From: Singulisphaera sp. GP187
GTDB lineage: Bacteria > Planctomycetota > Phycisphaerae > Phycisphaerales > SM1A02
Reading direction: 5' to 3'
Assembly: GCA_945869475.1 (NCBI GenBank)
Contig: CAMBOV010000001.1
Location: 124,001-188,000 of the forward strand
DNA length: 64,000 bases
The notes below the pieces were generated by a model that was not told the DNA's origin, did not search any database, and was given only the letters and a program-made list of their open reading frames with translations. This document shows, piece after piece, positions 15,768 to 25,156 of this stretch (position 1 is the first letter of the stretch; every line of letters begins with the position of its first letter). The position numbers and the translations under genes were made by a program.

Positions 15768-17870
15768 TCAACTCTTGCGAGGATTCTTCTTCGGCGAGCC
15801 CGTCGACGTTGGTGAGCCGGGCGCACGCTTGTTCTTCTTGCGTTCGCGAGGGTTCGGCTCTTCGCGTCGCGATTCACTTTTGTGTGGAGAGGCCCTGACC
15901 CGCGTGAGTTCGTCGCGCAGTTTTGCAGCCCGCTCGAATTCAAGGCGCTCTGCCGCTTCGAGCATCTCGACCTCGAGCTCTTCGATGAGCTCCTCGCGCG
16001 GCACGGCACGCACGTGTTTTCGACTCGAGTTGCTCGCTCGATCCGCTCCGACCTCATTCTCAAGCGCCCGTCGATTCTCTTTGATGATCGTCTGTGGAGT
16101 GATCCCATGCACCTCATTGTGCGCGAGTTGCAGTGCGCGGCGCCGGTCAACCTCATCGATGGCGCTGCGCATCTGTGGAGTGACCCGGTCGGCGTACAGG
16201 ATGCAGACCGAGTCAGCGTTGCGCGCCGCGCGCCCCATGGTCTGAATCAAGCTCGACTCGCTTCGAAGAAAGCCCTGCTTGTCAGCATCCAAGATTGCCA
16301 CGAGTGCGACCTCAGGAAGGTCGAGTCCCTCGCGCAAGAGGTTGACGCCGACGAGAACGTCGAACACTCCCTCTCGCAGGTCGCGCAGAATCTCGAGTCG
16401 CTCGAGCGTCTCGATGTCGCTGTGCAGATATCGCACGCGCACACCCGCTTCGTGCATGTAATTGGTGAGTTCTTCGCAGAGTCGCTTGGTCAACGCTGTG
16501 ACGAGCGTTCGCTGATTGCGCGCGGTCACGGGTTTGATCGCCTCAAGCAAGTCGGGAATCTGTCCGCGAGCGGGTCGAACCTCAACAGGTGGATCGACAA
16601 GCCCCGTTGGTCGCAAGATCTGCTGCGCCACGATCCCCTGCGAGTGTTCGAGTTCATACGCGGCTGGAGTTGCGCTGACAAAGACACGCTGTGGAATCAA
16701 ACTCTCCCACTCTTCGAAGGTCAACGGTCGATTATCGAGCGCGCTGGGAAGTCGAAAGCCATGTTCGATGAGCGTTTCCTTTCGACGCCGATCGCCGAAG
16801 TACATGCCGCGAATCTGTGGCACGCTTGCGTGACTCTCGTCAATGAAGAGCAGCCAATCGTCAACGCCGCCGCCGGGAACTTGCCGAAAATAGTCGAGCA
16901 AACACGAGCTGCGCGTGCCAGCGGCGCGCCCCTCCAACTGACGTGCGTAATTCTCGATGCCAGGGCAGACGCCAGTTTCAGCGAGCAGTTCGAGGTCGTA
17001 GCGGGTGCGTCCCAACAACCTCTGTGCTTCAAGCAATTTTCCAGCCGATTGCAGGATCGCCACCTGCTCTTTCATTTCGCCACGAATCGAATCGACCGCA
17101 CGCGCCATCTGGTCGTGCGCCATCATGTAATGCACCGCTGGAAAGATGAAGATGCGTTGGTCGCTCCCCAAGACTTCGCCCGTGAGTGCGTCGATCCGTT
17201 CAATGCGATCGACGCTGTCGCCACAAAGTTCGATTCGAATCGCGTGCTGTTCTGAGGCTGGCCAGACTTCGATGCAATCCCCACGCACTCGGTAACAACC
17301 TCTCTCGGGCGCAACATCGTTGCGGCGGTATTGCATCGCATGCAGCGAGAGCAAGAGTCCGCGCCGATCGATTGTCTCGCCGCGCGTGACCATCGCCGTC
17401 TTGCGCGCATACTCCTGCGGCGATCCAAGACCGTAGATGCATGAGACGCTCGCGACGACGATCGTGTCTCGCCGATGCAGCAAATGGCTCGTCGCCGCGA
17501 GGCGCAGTCGATCGAGATCTGCGTTTCGCGAGGCATCTTTTTCAATGTAAATGTCGCGCTGCGGGATGTACGCCTCGGGTTGGTAGAAGTCGTAATAAGA
17601 GACGAAATACGCCACGGCGTTGAGCGGAAAGAGCGCCTTCATCTCCTCATAGAGTTGCGCCGCAAGCGTCTTGTTGTGCGTCATGATGAGCGTCGGCCGC
17701 TGCGCCTGCTCGATCACGTTCGCCATCGTGAATGTCTTGCCCGTGCCGGTCGCACCAAGCAGGGTCTGAGATCTCTTTCCATCGCGAAGTCCCTGACACA
17801 ACTGCGCAATCGCTTGGGGCTGATCGCCCGCAGGAGCATAGGGAGCGTGCAGTTGAAATGGGATGTCCAT
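15768..17870 (-). CDS. uvrB: UvrABC excinuclease subunit B
   Basis: A 700-residue UvrB, the DNA-damage-verifying helicase-like subunit. Walker A is G-A-T-G-T-G-K-T near 40. The beta-hairpin region has Y-Y-D-F-Y-Q-P-E-A-Y. Helicase motifs include D-E-S-H and, near the C-terminal third, Q-T-M-G-R-A-A-R. A UVR domain (L-E-F-E-R-A-A-K-L-R-D-E-L) binds UvrC. The last ~35 residues are Lys/Pro/Ser-rich and not conserved. The ATG at 17870 overlaps the stop of the permease gene (TAATG), which suggests translational coupling to the ABC exporter. A frame extending to 18053 lies inside the permease gene. Confidence 0.97.
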   Translation of the reverse strand: MDIPFQLHAPYAPAGDQPQAIAQLCQGLRDGKRSQTLLGATGTGKTFTMANVIEQAQRPTLIMTHNKTLAAQLYEEMKALFPLNAVAYFVSYYDFYQPEAYIPQRDIYIEKDASRNADLDRLRLAATSHLLHRRDTIVVASVSCIYGLGSPQEYARKTAMVTRGETIDRRGLLLSLHAMQYRRNDVAPERGCYRVRGDCIEVWPASEQHAIRIELCGDSVDRIERIDALTGEVLGSDQRIFIFPAVHYMMAHDQMARAVDSIRGEMKEQVAILQSAGKLLEAQRLLGRTRYDLELLAETGVCPGIENYARQLEGRAAGTRSSCLLDYFRQVPGGGVDDWLLFIDESHASVPQIRGMYFGDRRRKETLIEHGFRLPSALDNRPLTFEEWESLIPQRVFVSATPAAYELEHSQGIVAQQILRPTGLVDPPVEVRPARGQIPDLLEAIKPVTARNQRTLVTALTKRLCEELTNYMHEAGVRVRYLHSDIETLERLEILRDLREGVFDVLVGVNLLREGLDLPEVALVAILDADKQGFLRSESSLIQTMGRAARNADSVCILYADRVTPQMRSAIDEVDRRRALQLAHNEVHGITPQTIIKENRRALENEVGADRASNSSRKHVRAVPREELIEELEVEMLEAAERLEFERAAKLRDELTRVRASPHKSESRREEPNPRERKKNKRAPGSPTSTGSPKKNPRKS

Positions 17871-20470
17871 TAGTTTCTCGCTGCAGTGAGCAGCGCGCGC
17901 GGCGACTGACGCGTTAAGCGTACGACCGTCGGCAGAGTCGCGACAAGCGCCGTTAAGCACACCGCACCGATCCCGGCAGCGATCACAAGCCACGGCACGT
18001 CGAGGGTGAGGATGAGCCCTACGAGATCTCGGTAGACATGTGTTCCCATCCACGCGAGGTGCACTCCAAAGAGAGAACCAACGATTCCCGCGGTCACTCC
18101 GATGATGATCGACTCGGCGATCACGAGCCTGCAGATCAAACCGCGACTCGCGCCGACCGCTTGAAGCACTCCAAACTCGTAGCCGCGTGTTGCGACGCCG
18201 GCGGCGATCACTCCACCTGCGGCGAATGACGCGAGCACGAGTGCCCCGATCGCGACAAGCGTCGACACCGTGAGCATGGTGCCCCCAATCTGCAAGATCT
18301 CGCTGCGAATTCCCCGTCCACTCGCGAAGATCGCCCCGAGTGCGAGGGTGTCCACCTGACGGGCGATCAACTCTTCGTCAGCGGGGGTTGCCTTCTCATC
18401 GAGAGCAAGTTGTATGAGGAACGCCTCGCGTGTTCCGAAGTGCCTCTCGACACTGTCAAAGTCCATAAAAACACATCCAGCGGCGTGCTCCATGTACATG
18501 CTGCGAATCCCGAAGAATTGCGTCGCCACGTCGAGTCCAGCTGCGCGCACGACTCCGACAACTTCGAAGGGATGGTTGTCGCGGTCGGTGCCGAGTTGAA
18601 GCCGTGAGCCGATGCCAATGCCGCGCGCGACGAGAAATTCCTCAGCGACGAGAATCGCATCGCCTTCGCGTAATCGTTTCGCGGCGTTCACGGGATCGCC
18701 TGCGATCCACTCGAGTCGGTTGAGTTCGAAGAAGGGGATCGAATCGAATCCGATGCAGACGATGTTTGGGGTGGACACCCCCTCGAGTCCGAAGGCCTGT
18801 TGTCCGATGACTTTCAGCGGCAGATAGCCCACCGCGGCCGCAGAGGTGACGCCCGTCATCGTTCGAAGGCGCGCCGTCTCTGCCGCGGTAAAGCCGCTCG
18901 ACTTCATCACGAATGCGTCTCCGAATCGCACACGCTGCGAAATGTTCTCAAGGATCGCGCTGCCGTTGCTCCACGTGCTGACGAGAATGGCGACGCCAAT
19001 CATGAGTGCGCCGGCGACGAGACCCATTCGCCACGAGTTCGCGGTGAGCGATCCACGTAGGATTCCTCGAGGAATTCGCAAGATTCGATCAAGCGGCGGC
19101 ACCGCGGCGTGACCGATCAGTGCGAGCGCGGGCATCGCGACGATGAACCAGCCGATGTGCAAGAGTGGAAGTCCAGCAAAGGCATACCACCAGAATCGTG
19201 TTTGCGGATCTTCAAACGTCGTGAGTGCCAGTTGCGTACTGATGCAGAGTGCGCTGACGACCAGCGCGATCCACATTGCCGAGGTGCGTGGCGAGTTCGC
19301 TCGTGGAGCAAGCGCGCGCAAGACCGAGACGCGTGATGCAGTCCACGCTGGCCAGAGCGCACCCACAATTCCAGCACCCACTGATCCGATGAGAGCGAGT
19401 GCGATCCCAAACCATGAGATCGAGAGACCTGCTGGCAAGAGGTGCGAATAGAGCGAGACGATCACCGCAGAGAGTGCGATTCCCAGCGGAACTCCAGCGG
19501 CTCCTGCGACGAATCCGATCGAAGCGCCTGCGAGAAGTTGACCAGCAAAGAGCTGCCCAGAAGACGCGCCGATACAACGCGCCATCGCGAAGGCTCGCTG
19601 TTGTTCGTTGAGTGCCGTCGTCATCGCTGTTGCGATGATGAACGCACAACACAGAAACGAGAGAATGGTTCCAAGCGAGAGTGCGATGCGACCCTCCTTG
19701 GCGACGTTCGAGAGCCCGCTCGTCGCGAGATCCGCGCTCTCAAGTTTCAGCGGTGTCGCGATTCGTCCTTTGTGCTCACTGATCCACGCGTCGGTCGAGA
19801 GATTCTTCTCGAGCACAATGGACACCGAGAGAATCGTCGCAGGATGGTCCGTCGCGGTTGCGAGCACTCGCCGCGAGAGCACGCCCGTTGGGCGTTGCAG
19901 CGCGCCGAGCAGCGGGCGCTCATAGATTCCTGTGACGGTGAGTTCAATGGGATCGCCAAACTGCACGATGCGCACGCGGGTTCCTGGTTGCGCACCGAGC
20001 CGCTCTTGAGCAACTGGATCGAGGCCGATTTCATCTTCGGCTGACGGCGCACGACCCGTGCGATACTTTTTCTGCGAGAATGGAGCGTCCTGCGCGAGGT
20101 CGACTCCGCGGCAGCTCACGGTCGTACGCGAGGGTCGCTGCGCGGGCTCTGGCGATTGGTCCACCCGTTCGAGAGTGATCGTTCCGCTGAGCCTTCCTGC
20201 TGCGGCGACGACGCCACTCCATCCCTGAACTTCTTCGACCAGCGACTCGTCAAACTCGCTGCCGTGCTCGTGCACGACGACGGCGTCTGCCTCACCGACA
20301 AGCCCCTTCACGCGGGCAGTGACGTTGGTGAGGGCAGTCGATAGCAAACAACTCACGGTCACGACGAGGATCGATGCGAGGGCCACCGAGACACCGACGA
20401 GTACCGTGCGACTAGGTCGTCCGAGCGAGCTCAGACGAGCGATGTGCCAACTGGGTGGGATCGAGTCCAT
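17870..20470 (-). CDS. FtsX/MacB-type ABC transporter permease
   Basis: About 866 residues with two FtsX-like halves and two large extracytoplasmic domains. An N-terminal membrane segment (R-T-V-L-V-G-V-S-V-A-L-A-S) and a periplasmic domain are followed by three to four membrane helices, then the second half with its own periplasmic domain and three C-terminal helices (G-Y-E-F-G-V-L-Q-A-V-G-A-S marks the coupling helix). Such permeases work with LolD/MacB-like ATPases in lipoprotein release or mechanotransmission. The start is uncertain: ATG 20470 has GGGAG upstream and overlaps the ATPase gene by 59 bases; ATG 20500 is the alternative. Confidence 0.85.
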   Translation of the reverse strand: MDSIPPSWHIARLSSLGRPSRTVLVGVSVALASILVVTVSCLLSTALTNVTARVKGLVGEADAVVVHEHGSEFDESLVEEVQGWSGVVAAAGRLSGTITLERVDQSPEPAQRPSRTTVSCRGVDLAQDAPFSQKKYRTGRAPSAEDEIGLDPVAQERLGAQPGTRVRIVQFGDPIELTVTGIYERPLLGALQRPTGVLSRRVLATATDHPATILSVSIVLEKNLSTDAWISEHKGRIATPLKLESADLATSGLSNVAKEGRIALSLGTILSFLCCAFIIATAMTTALNEQQRAFAMARCIGASSGQLFAGQLLAGASIGFVAGAAGVPLGIALSAVIVSLYSHLLPAGLSISWFGIALALIGSVGAGIVGALWPAWTASRVSVLRALAPRANSPRTSAMWIALVVSALCISTQLALTTFEDPQTRFWWYAFAGLPLLHIGWFIVAMPALALIGHAAVPPLDRILRIPRGILRGSLTANSWRMGLVAGALMIGVAILVSTWSNGSAILENISQRVRFGDAFVMKSSGFTAAETARLRTMTGVTSAAAVGYLPLKVIGQQAFGLEGVSTPNIVCIGFDSIPFFELNRLEWIAGDPVNAAKRLREGDAILVAEEFLVARGIGIGSRLQLGTDRDNHPFEVVGVVRAAGLDVATQFFGIRSMYMEHAAGCVFMDFDSVERHFGTREAFLIQLALDEKATPADEELIARQVDTLALGAIFASGRGIRSEILQIGGTMLTVSTLVAIGALVLASFAAGGVIAAGVATRGYEFGVLQAVGASRGLICRLVIAESIIIGVTAGIVGSLFGVHLAWMGTHVYRDLVGLILTLDVPWLVIAAGIGAVCLTALVATLPTVVRLTRQSPRALLTAARN

Positions 20471-21191
20471 GGCTTTCAAAATCTCCCGCGACGCGTCCAT
20501 CTTTCAGGACGAATGTTCGTCGACAATGTGCAGCAGCAACCGGTTCGTGCGTCACCATGAGCACGATGATTCCGCGCTGCGCCGCCGTTTCTTCGAGCAG
20601 TTGCCAGAGCACCTCACTGCTGTGCGAATCAAGACTGCCGGTCGGCTCATCTGCGAGCAGGAGCGTCGGAGAGAAGAGCAGCGCGCGTGCGATCGCGACC
20701 CGCTGTTGCTCGCCGCCAGAGAGCGCCTCTGGTCGGTGGTGCATGCGGTCGGCGAGACCGAGTTGTTCGAGAAGCTCTCGCCCGCGCTCGCGAAGTTGCG
20801 TGGTCGGACGACGATCGAGCAGACCAGGCAGAATCGTGTTGCCAAGCGCATCGAGCGTCGGCAAGAGATTGAACTGTTGAAAGATGATCCCAAGATCTCT
20901 GCGGCGATAGAGCACGAGCTCTGACTCGGTCATCGCGTGAACCCCTCGACCTGCAACCCAGATCTCGCCGCTGTCGGGACGATCGAGACCCGCCACAAGA
21001 TGAAGCAGCGTGCTCTTTCCACTTCCGGATCGACCCATGACGGCGTAGAAGCCCGGCTCGTCGATCACGAGGTCGACGCCCGCGAGTGCCTCGACAGGTC
21101 GGGCCGACTTCTGCGAGGACGCGATTGGATAACTCTTGCGAATCCCCCGCACAGCGAGCCGTGGATCAGCCGACGGGGTGCTTGGCGTCAT
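20412..21191 (-). CDS. ABC transporter ATPase (LolD/MacB type)
   Basis: A 259-residue ATPase: Walker A G-R-S-G-S-G-K-S-T-L, Q-loop region F-Q-Q-F-N-L-L, signature L-S-G-G-E-Q-Q-R-V-A-I-A-R-A, Walker B L-L-L-A-D-E-P-T-G-S-L-D, and an H-loop T-H-E. The L-P-T-L-D-A-L-G-N-T-I-L-P segment is typical of the MacB/LolD/FtsE group that pairs with FtsX-like permeases. Its 3' end overlaps the permease gene and its 5' end overlaps gcvH by 26 bases. Together with the permease it probably forms a mechanotransmission-type exporter; the cargo is unknown. Confidence 0.92.
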   Translation of the reverse strand: MTPSTPSADPRLAVRGIRKSYPIASSQKSARPVEALAGVDLVIDEPGFYAVMGRSGSGKSTLLHLVAGLDRPDSGEIWVAGRGVHAMTESELVLYRRRDLGIIFQQFNLLPTLDALGNTILPGLLDRRPTTQLRERGRELLEQLGLADRMHHRPEALSGGEQQRVAIARALLFSPTLLLADEPTGSLDSHSSEVLWQLLEETAAQRGIIVLMVTHEPVAAAHCRRTFVLKDGRVAGDFESHGLDPTQLAHRSSELARTT

Positions 21192-21561
21192 ACGTGGGGG
21201 CGTCCATCAATGTACTGAGTCCCGCGGTATCAGTCGCCTTCAGTTTGACGAGCCAGCCCTTACCAAACGGGTCACTGTTCACGAGTGAGGGGTCTTTCGA
21301 AACGACATCGTTGACTTCGACGATCGAACCGGCGAGCACGCTGTAGACATCGCTTGTGGTCTTCACGCTTTCGACCTCGCCGATGCTCGAGCCGGTCGCA
21401 ATCTCAGTGCCTTTGGGCTTGAGCCCGACATACGTCACGTCGGTCAATTCGTTCGCTGCATACTTGGTGATGCCGATGACAACGAGGTCTCCCTCGACGC
21501 GAAACCACTCGTGCGAGTCTGTGAATTTGCAATTGGGTGGGCTCATCATTGGGGTCGTCAT
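21166..21561 (-). CDS. gcvH: Glycine cleavage system H protein (lipoyl carrier)
   Basis: A 131-residue H protein that carries a lipoyl arm on the lysine in G-E-V-E-S-V-K-T-T-S-D-V-Y-S. The family N-terminus (S-H-E-W-F) and G-I-T-K-Y-A-A-N-E-L are present. AAGGA lies seven bases before the ATG at 21561. The glycine cleavage partners gcvT and gcvP are not in the window, and the gene overlaps an ABC ATPase gene instead, so it is either a dispersed pathway member or an H-like protein used as a lipoate carrier for another enzyme. The ATG lies 80 bases from the divergent gene at 21642. Confidence 0.92.
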   Translation of the reverse strand: MTTPMMSPPNCKFTDSHEWFRVEGDLVVIGITKYAANELTDVTYVGLKPKGTEIATGSSIGEVESVKTTSDVYSVLAGSIVEVNDVVSKDPSLVNSDPFGKGWLVKLKATDTAGLSTLMDAPTYDAKHPVG

Positions 21562-21641
21562 CAGGTGTTCCTTTGGTGGGGGTGGAAGCATAGCCGCGTG
21601 ATATCCTCCGTGGGTCACCGGTTCTGTCGCTGACGACTTCG

Positions 21642-22433
21642 ATGAGCAATCAGATTCTCCTTTCTCTTTCAGGAGCGTGTTTGGGTCGACCCCTTCCGCG
21701 CAAGGGAACCACGCTCGCGCTTCTTGACATGCCGCCCTTCGTCGCAGAAGAGCTCGAACTGCGCGGGCTGAACCTTCCCGTTGAACTCGTTCGAGGTCAG
21801 CCTGCGGCAACTCTTGAGCGTCTGCGGCACATTGCAGATCGGGCACATTGCCCTTGTTTAGTTCTCTATCAGGACGATCCGATGGACTTCACAGTCGAGA
21901 TCGAAGCCTCAATACAGAAACTGCGCGCTCTGGGTCGGGCCGCGAAACTGCTCGGATGCGGCGAGCTTGGCATCCGAATCGTCTGCCCACCAACGAATGT
22001 GCACACCGTCGCTGCAACCCTGAAGTCAGCGTTGCAGGTGCTGCAGCAATTCGACGTGAATCTGCTGATTCGACCCACGCTTGATCCGGTGGATGCTCCC
22101 GAGCATCTCATGGATCTGGTCAAGAGAATCGGCGGGTTTCACGTCGGTGCAATGCCGAGCTTCGCTTATGCACATGCGACCGGGGATGGCATCGGCGCAC
22201 TTCGAAAGCTCGCTCCCTACTCGTCGGCGATCGAAGCGACTTCCTCAGGATTCAACAAGGCGGGCGACCACGCCGGTTGGGATCTCAACGCGTATGTCGA
22301 AGCGCTCTTGTCCTTCGGCTATCTGAACAAGATCTCCATCGACTGGACGGGCACCGCGAATTGGGTGGTGGGGGTTCAGAAAACGCGCGAGCGGCTCATG
22401 GAGTTGATGGGTCGAGGAGATCCCGTGGCATGA
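21642..22433 (+). CDS. TIM-barrel protein (xylose isomerase-like/AP endonuclease 2 superfamily)
   Basis: About 263 residues with alternating strand-helix units (L-V-L-Y-Q-D-D, L-G-I-R-I-V-C, V-N-L-L-I-R-P-T-L-D, G-F-H-V-G-A-M-P, A-I-E-A-T-S-S-G-F) that resemble sugar-phosphate isomerase/epimerase TIM barrels. The full set of metal-binding residues expected for that superfamily cannot be assigned, so the reaction is unknown. It is divergent from gcvH. Its stop overlaps the cmk start by four bases (ATGA), so it leads the cmk-plsC-cca operon. Confidence 0.65.
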   Translation: MSNQILLSLSGACLGRPLPRKGTTLALLDMPPFVAEELELRGLNLPVELVRGQPAATLERLRHIADRAHCPCLVLYQDDPMDFTVEIEASIQKLRALGRAAKLLGCGELGIRIVCPPTNVHTVAATLKSALQVLQQFDVNLLIRPTLDPVDAPEHLMDLVKRIGGFHVGAMPSFAYAHATGDGIGALRKLAPYSSAIEATSSGFNKAGDHAGWDLNAYVEALLSFGYLNKISIDWTGTANWVVGVQKTRERLMELMGRGDPVA

Positions 22434-23143
22434 ATCTGCCAATCATCGTGACGATTGATGGTCCCGCGGGCACTGGCAAGTCTTCAGCGGCCAGCGAACT
22501 TGCGATGCGCCTCGGCTTCGACATGCTCGACACAGGGGCGATGTACCGAGCCGTTGCATTGCTCTCGATCGAGTCGGCAATCGATCCTGCCGACGAAGCG
22601 GCGCTCGCGGTTGCGATGGATCGCTCGCAACTTTCGGTCGATTTTTCCTCTCGGCCACCGGCGATCCAACTCAACGGTCGGAATCTGCACGAGCGCATTC
22701 GCGATGCAGATGTGACCCAGATCGTCTCGTTGATTGCCTCGCATCACGAGGTGCGCGTCCGACTCGTGCAGGCGCAGCGCGAGGTTGCAGCTCAACACGA
22801 ACGATTGGTGACCGAGGGTCGCGATCAGGGAAGTGTGGTTTTTCCAGATGCAACGGTGCGGATCTGGCTCGATGCTCGCGCTGAAGTGCGCGCCCATCGA
22901 CGCAGCGAAGAGTTGCGATTGCGTGGAGAGCAGGTCGATGAAGCGCGCGTGCTTGCAGAGATCATCGCGCGAGATGCATCTGATCGCGGTCGAAGCGAAG
23001 GACCTCTGCGCAAGCCCGTCGGCGCCGACTCGATCGACACGAGCAACCTGTCGTTTGCGGCAGTTGTCGATGACCTGGAGCGCCTCGTTCGCCGTCGATT
23101 GCACGAAGCCAACGTCGGATGTGGGTGCGGGGGCGGTGCGTGA
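22430..23143 (+). CDS. cmk: Cytidylate kinase
   Basis: A 237-residue CMP/dCMP kinase. It has the P-loop D-G-P-A-G-T-G-K-S-S, the nucleotide-binding L-D-T-G-A-M-Y-R-A, and T-E-G-R-D-Q-G-S-V-V-F-P-D-A, a variant of the usual E-G-R-D-I-G-T-V-V. The start at 22430 overlaps the preceding stop; GAGGAG lies a little upstream. The C-terminus ends in a short Gly/Cys run. It sits directly before plsC, a pairing seen in many bacteria. The final four bases overlap the plsC start (GTGA). Confidence 0.94.
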   Translation: MNLPIIVTIDGPAGTGKSSAASELAMRLGFDMLDTGAMYRAVALLSIESAIDPADEAALAVAMDRSQLSVDFSSRPPAIQLNGRNLHERIRDADVTQIVSLIASHHEVRVRLVQAQREVAAQHERLVTEGRDQGSVVFPDATVRIWLDARAEVRAHRRSEELRLRGEQVDEARVLAEIIARDASDRGRSEGPLRKPVGADSIDTSNLSFAAVVDDLERLVRRRLHEANVGCGCGGGA

Positions 23144-23871
23144 GAAACCCGCTGGCCCACCGGCGACGTGCGCCGGGTGCGGGCTTCTTGAAGACGGCAT
23201 TCTGGGATGCAGGGTCGCTGCTCTGTCAAACACTCGTCTCGTGGCAGTATCACTTTCGAGTCGAAGGGCAGTCGCACATTCCCCCCACGGGACCCGCAAT
23301 CTTCATCGCGAATCATCAGTCGCTTCTCGATCCAGTCATCCATGGACTCGCCGTCGGTGATCGCGCGCCGCGACCGATGGCCAAAGAAGAACTCTTTAAG
23401 AATCCACTCTTTGGCGCGGTCTTGCGTGGGTTGAATTGCATCTGCGTGCGTTCGGATGGCGGAAATCGTGAGGCAATTCGGGTCGCGCTCGACGAGCTCG
23501 CCGCGGGGCGAACAGTGATGCTCTACCCCGAAGGAACGCGATCGAGCGATGGCTCGGTCAAAGAGTTTCGCCGCGGCGTTGAATTGCTCGCGCGCAAGTC
23601 GCACGCGCCAATCGTGCCGATGGGCATTGATGGAGCGTTTGACATTTGGCCCGCGGGTCGATCACTACCTCGCTCGCATGGGCGCATCTGGGCTGCGATT
23701 GGCGCGCCAATCACTGCCGAGCAGCAGGTCGAGTTGTTCGCTGATTCAGCAGCTGGACTCACACACTTGCAGCGTCGGGTGACGGCCCTCATGCGCCATT
23801 GCCGGTGTCAGCTTCGCCGCGCGACTGGCGAGACATATCCAGCGGTTGGAGTCGCCGATGAGCAATTCTGA
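23140..23871 (+). CDS. plsC: 1-acyl-sn-glycerol-3-phosphate acyltransferase (PlsC family)
   Basis: About 243 residues. The acyltransferase motifs are present: N-H-Q-S-L-L-D (family N-H-x-x-x-x-D) and Y-P-E-G-T-R-S, with I-V-P-M-G-I downstream. It makes phosphatidic acid from lysophosphatidic acid at the inner membrane. The GTG at 23140 is preferred because it overlaps the cmk stop (GTGA) and has a G-rich sequence just upstream. An in-frame ATG at 23119 is the alternative. The 3' end overlaps the cca gene by 14 bases. Confidence 0.9.
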   Translation: MRNPLAHRRRAPGAGFLKTAFWDAGSLLCQTLVSWQYHFRVEGQSHIPPTGPAIFIANHQSLLDPVIHGLAVGDRAPRPMAKEELFKNPLFGAVLRGLNCICVRSDGGNREAIRVALDELAAGRTVMLYPEGTRSSDGSVKEFRRGVELLARKSHAPIVPMGIDGAFDIWPAGRSLPRSHGRIWAAIGAPITAEQQVELFADSAAGLTHLQRRVTALMRHCRCQLRRATGETYPAVGVADEQF

Positions 23872-25108
23872 ACGGCCCCGAGGCGATTCGAAGTCGCAGC
23901 GCCCACAATCGTCCGCGCGAGAAGCGGCAACAGATGTCGCGCGGCGACTCATCGCCGAGGGATTCACCGCGTACTTCGCTGGCGGGTGTGTGCGTGATGA
24001 TCTCTTGGGTCTCGAACCAATCGACTTCGATCTCGCGACGGACGCTCACCCGCACGACATCGCACGAATCTTTCGCTCAGCGCGAAGCGTGGGGGAGTCG
24101 TTTGGAGTGATGCTCGTTCGTTCGCTCGGTCGCGCCACCGAGGTCGCGACGTTTCGAACGGATGGAAAGTATGAGGATGGCCGCCGTCCCAGCGAGGTGC
24201 GGTTTGCATCGGCCGCGGAAGATGCGGGACGGAGAGACTTTACAATCAACGGTCTTTTTCAACATCCGCTCACCAAAGAAGTCGTCGACTTTGTCCAGGG
24301 ACAGAGCGATCTGAAGGCGGGGGTGCTTCGTGCCATTGGCGATCCCGGTGCGAGGTTGAACGAGGATCGTCTGCGCACACTTCGAGCGGCGCGGTTCGCT
24401 GCGAGGTTTTCGCTGCGTGTCGACCCGTCGACTGCCTCTGCTATCGCGAATGCAGCGTGCGATCTCACAGGTGTGAGTCGTGAACGCATTGGCGGCGAGT
24501 TGCGGCGAATGCTTTCGCACGAGACGCGCGCGCGGGCGATTGAGCTGATCGAAGAGTGGGGGCTGGATGCTCCGGCGCTTCGCGAGTCGAACTCAACGGG
24601 TCTGTTGACGAGGGTTGCGGCGCTTCCAAGTGATGCCTCGTTCGCAACGGCCCTCGCGGCGTGGCGATTCGATCGCGCTGCTCGACCAGGCGCGGGCGCG
24701 CCTTCGCAGTGGCGCGATCCCATCAATCTCTCGGCACGAGAGTCGAGTGACCTCGATGCCATTTGTGCGATCGTTGAGCGATTGCGCGGTGAGTGGTCGA
24801 CCCTCTCCGTCGCTGCGCAGAAACGGCTCGCAGCGCGGGCGACCTTCGCGCCAGCGCTTGCCGTCGTTGGGGGAGAGAACCCCGCGCAGTGCAAGGTGGT
24901 CAGTGAGCGAGTCGCCGTTCTCGCGGCAGAACATGGCGGTCTCGAGCCGATCCCGCTGGTCACCGGTGGCGATCTGATCGCACTGGGCTGCACTCCAGGA
25001 CCGCGATTCAAGGCGATTCTCGACGCGCTCTATGACAGGCAACTCGAGGGGGTGATTACTGAGCGCGAGCAGGCGCAGGGTGTTGCCCGTGCAGAGTGGT
25101 TTTCCTAG
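23858..25108 (+). CDS. cca: tRNA nucleotidyltransferase (CCA-adding enzyme / poly(A) polymerase family)
   Basis: About 416 residues. The class II nucleotidyltransferase head has G-G-C-V-R-D-D-L-L-G, the catalytic D-F-D-L pair (D-x-D) and R-R-D-F-T-I-N-G-L. The R-L-N-E-D-R-L-R-T-L-R-A-A-R-F-A neck is typical of CCA/PAP enzymes. The three tRNA genes here lack encoded CCA, so such an enzyme is needed. The ATG at 23858 has GGAG six bases upstream; an ATG at 23846 is also in frame. A poly(A) polymerase role cannot be excluded. Confidence 0.92.
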   Translation: MSNSERPRGDSKSQRPQSSAREAATDVARRLIAEGFTAYFAGGCVRDDLLGLEPIDFDLATDAHPHDIARIFRSARSVGESFGVMLVRSLGRATEVATFRTDGKYEDGRRPSEVRFASAAEDAGRRDFTINGLFQHPLTKEVVDFVQGQSDLKAGVLRAIGDPGARLNEDRLRTLRAARFAARFSLRVDPSTASAIANAACDLTGVSRERIGGELRRMLSHETRARAIELIEEWGLDAPALRESNSTGLLTRVAALPSDASFATALAAWRFDRAARPGAGAPSQWRDPINLSARESSDLDAICAIVERLRGEWSTLSVAAQKRLAARATFAPALAVVGGENPAQCKVVSERVAVLAAEHGGLEPIPLVTGGDLIALGCTPGPRFKAILDALYDRQLEGVITEREQAQGVARAEWFS

Positions 25109-25156
25109 AAGGGCATCGAGCGCTTTTCGACCATCCCAAGCTATGCTTCTTCGACG

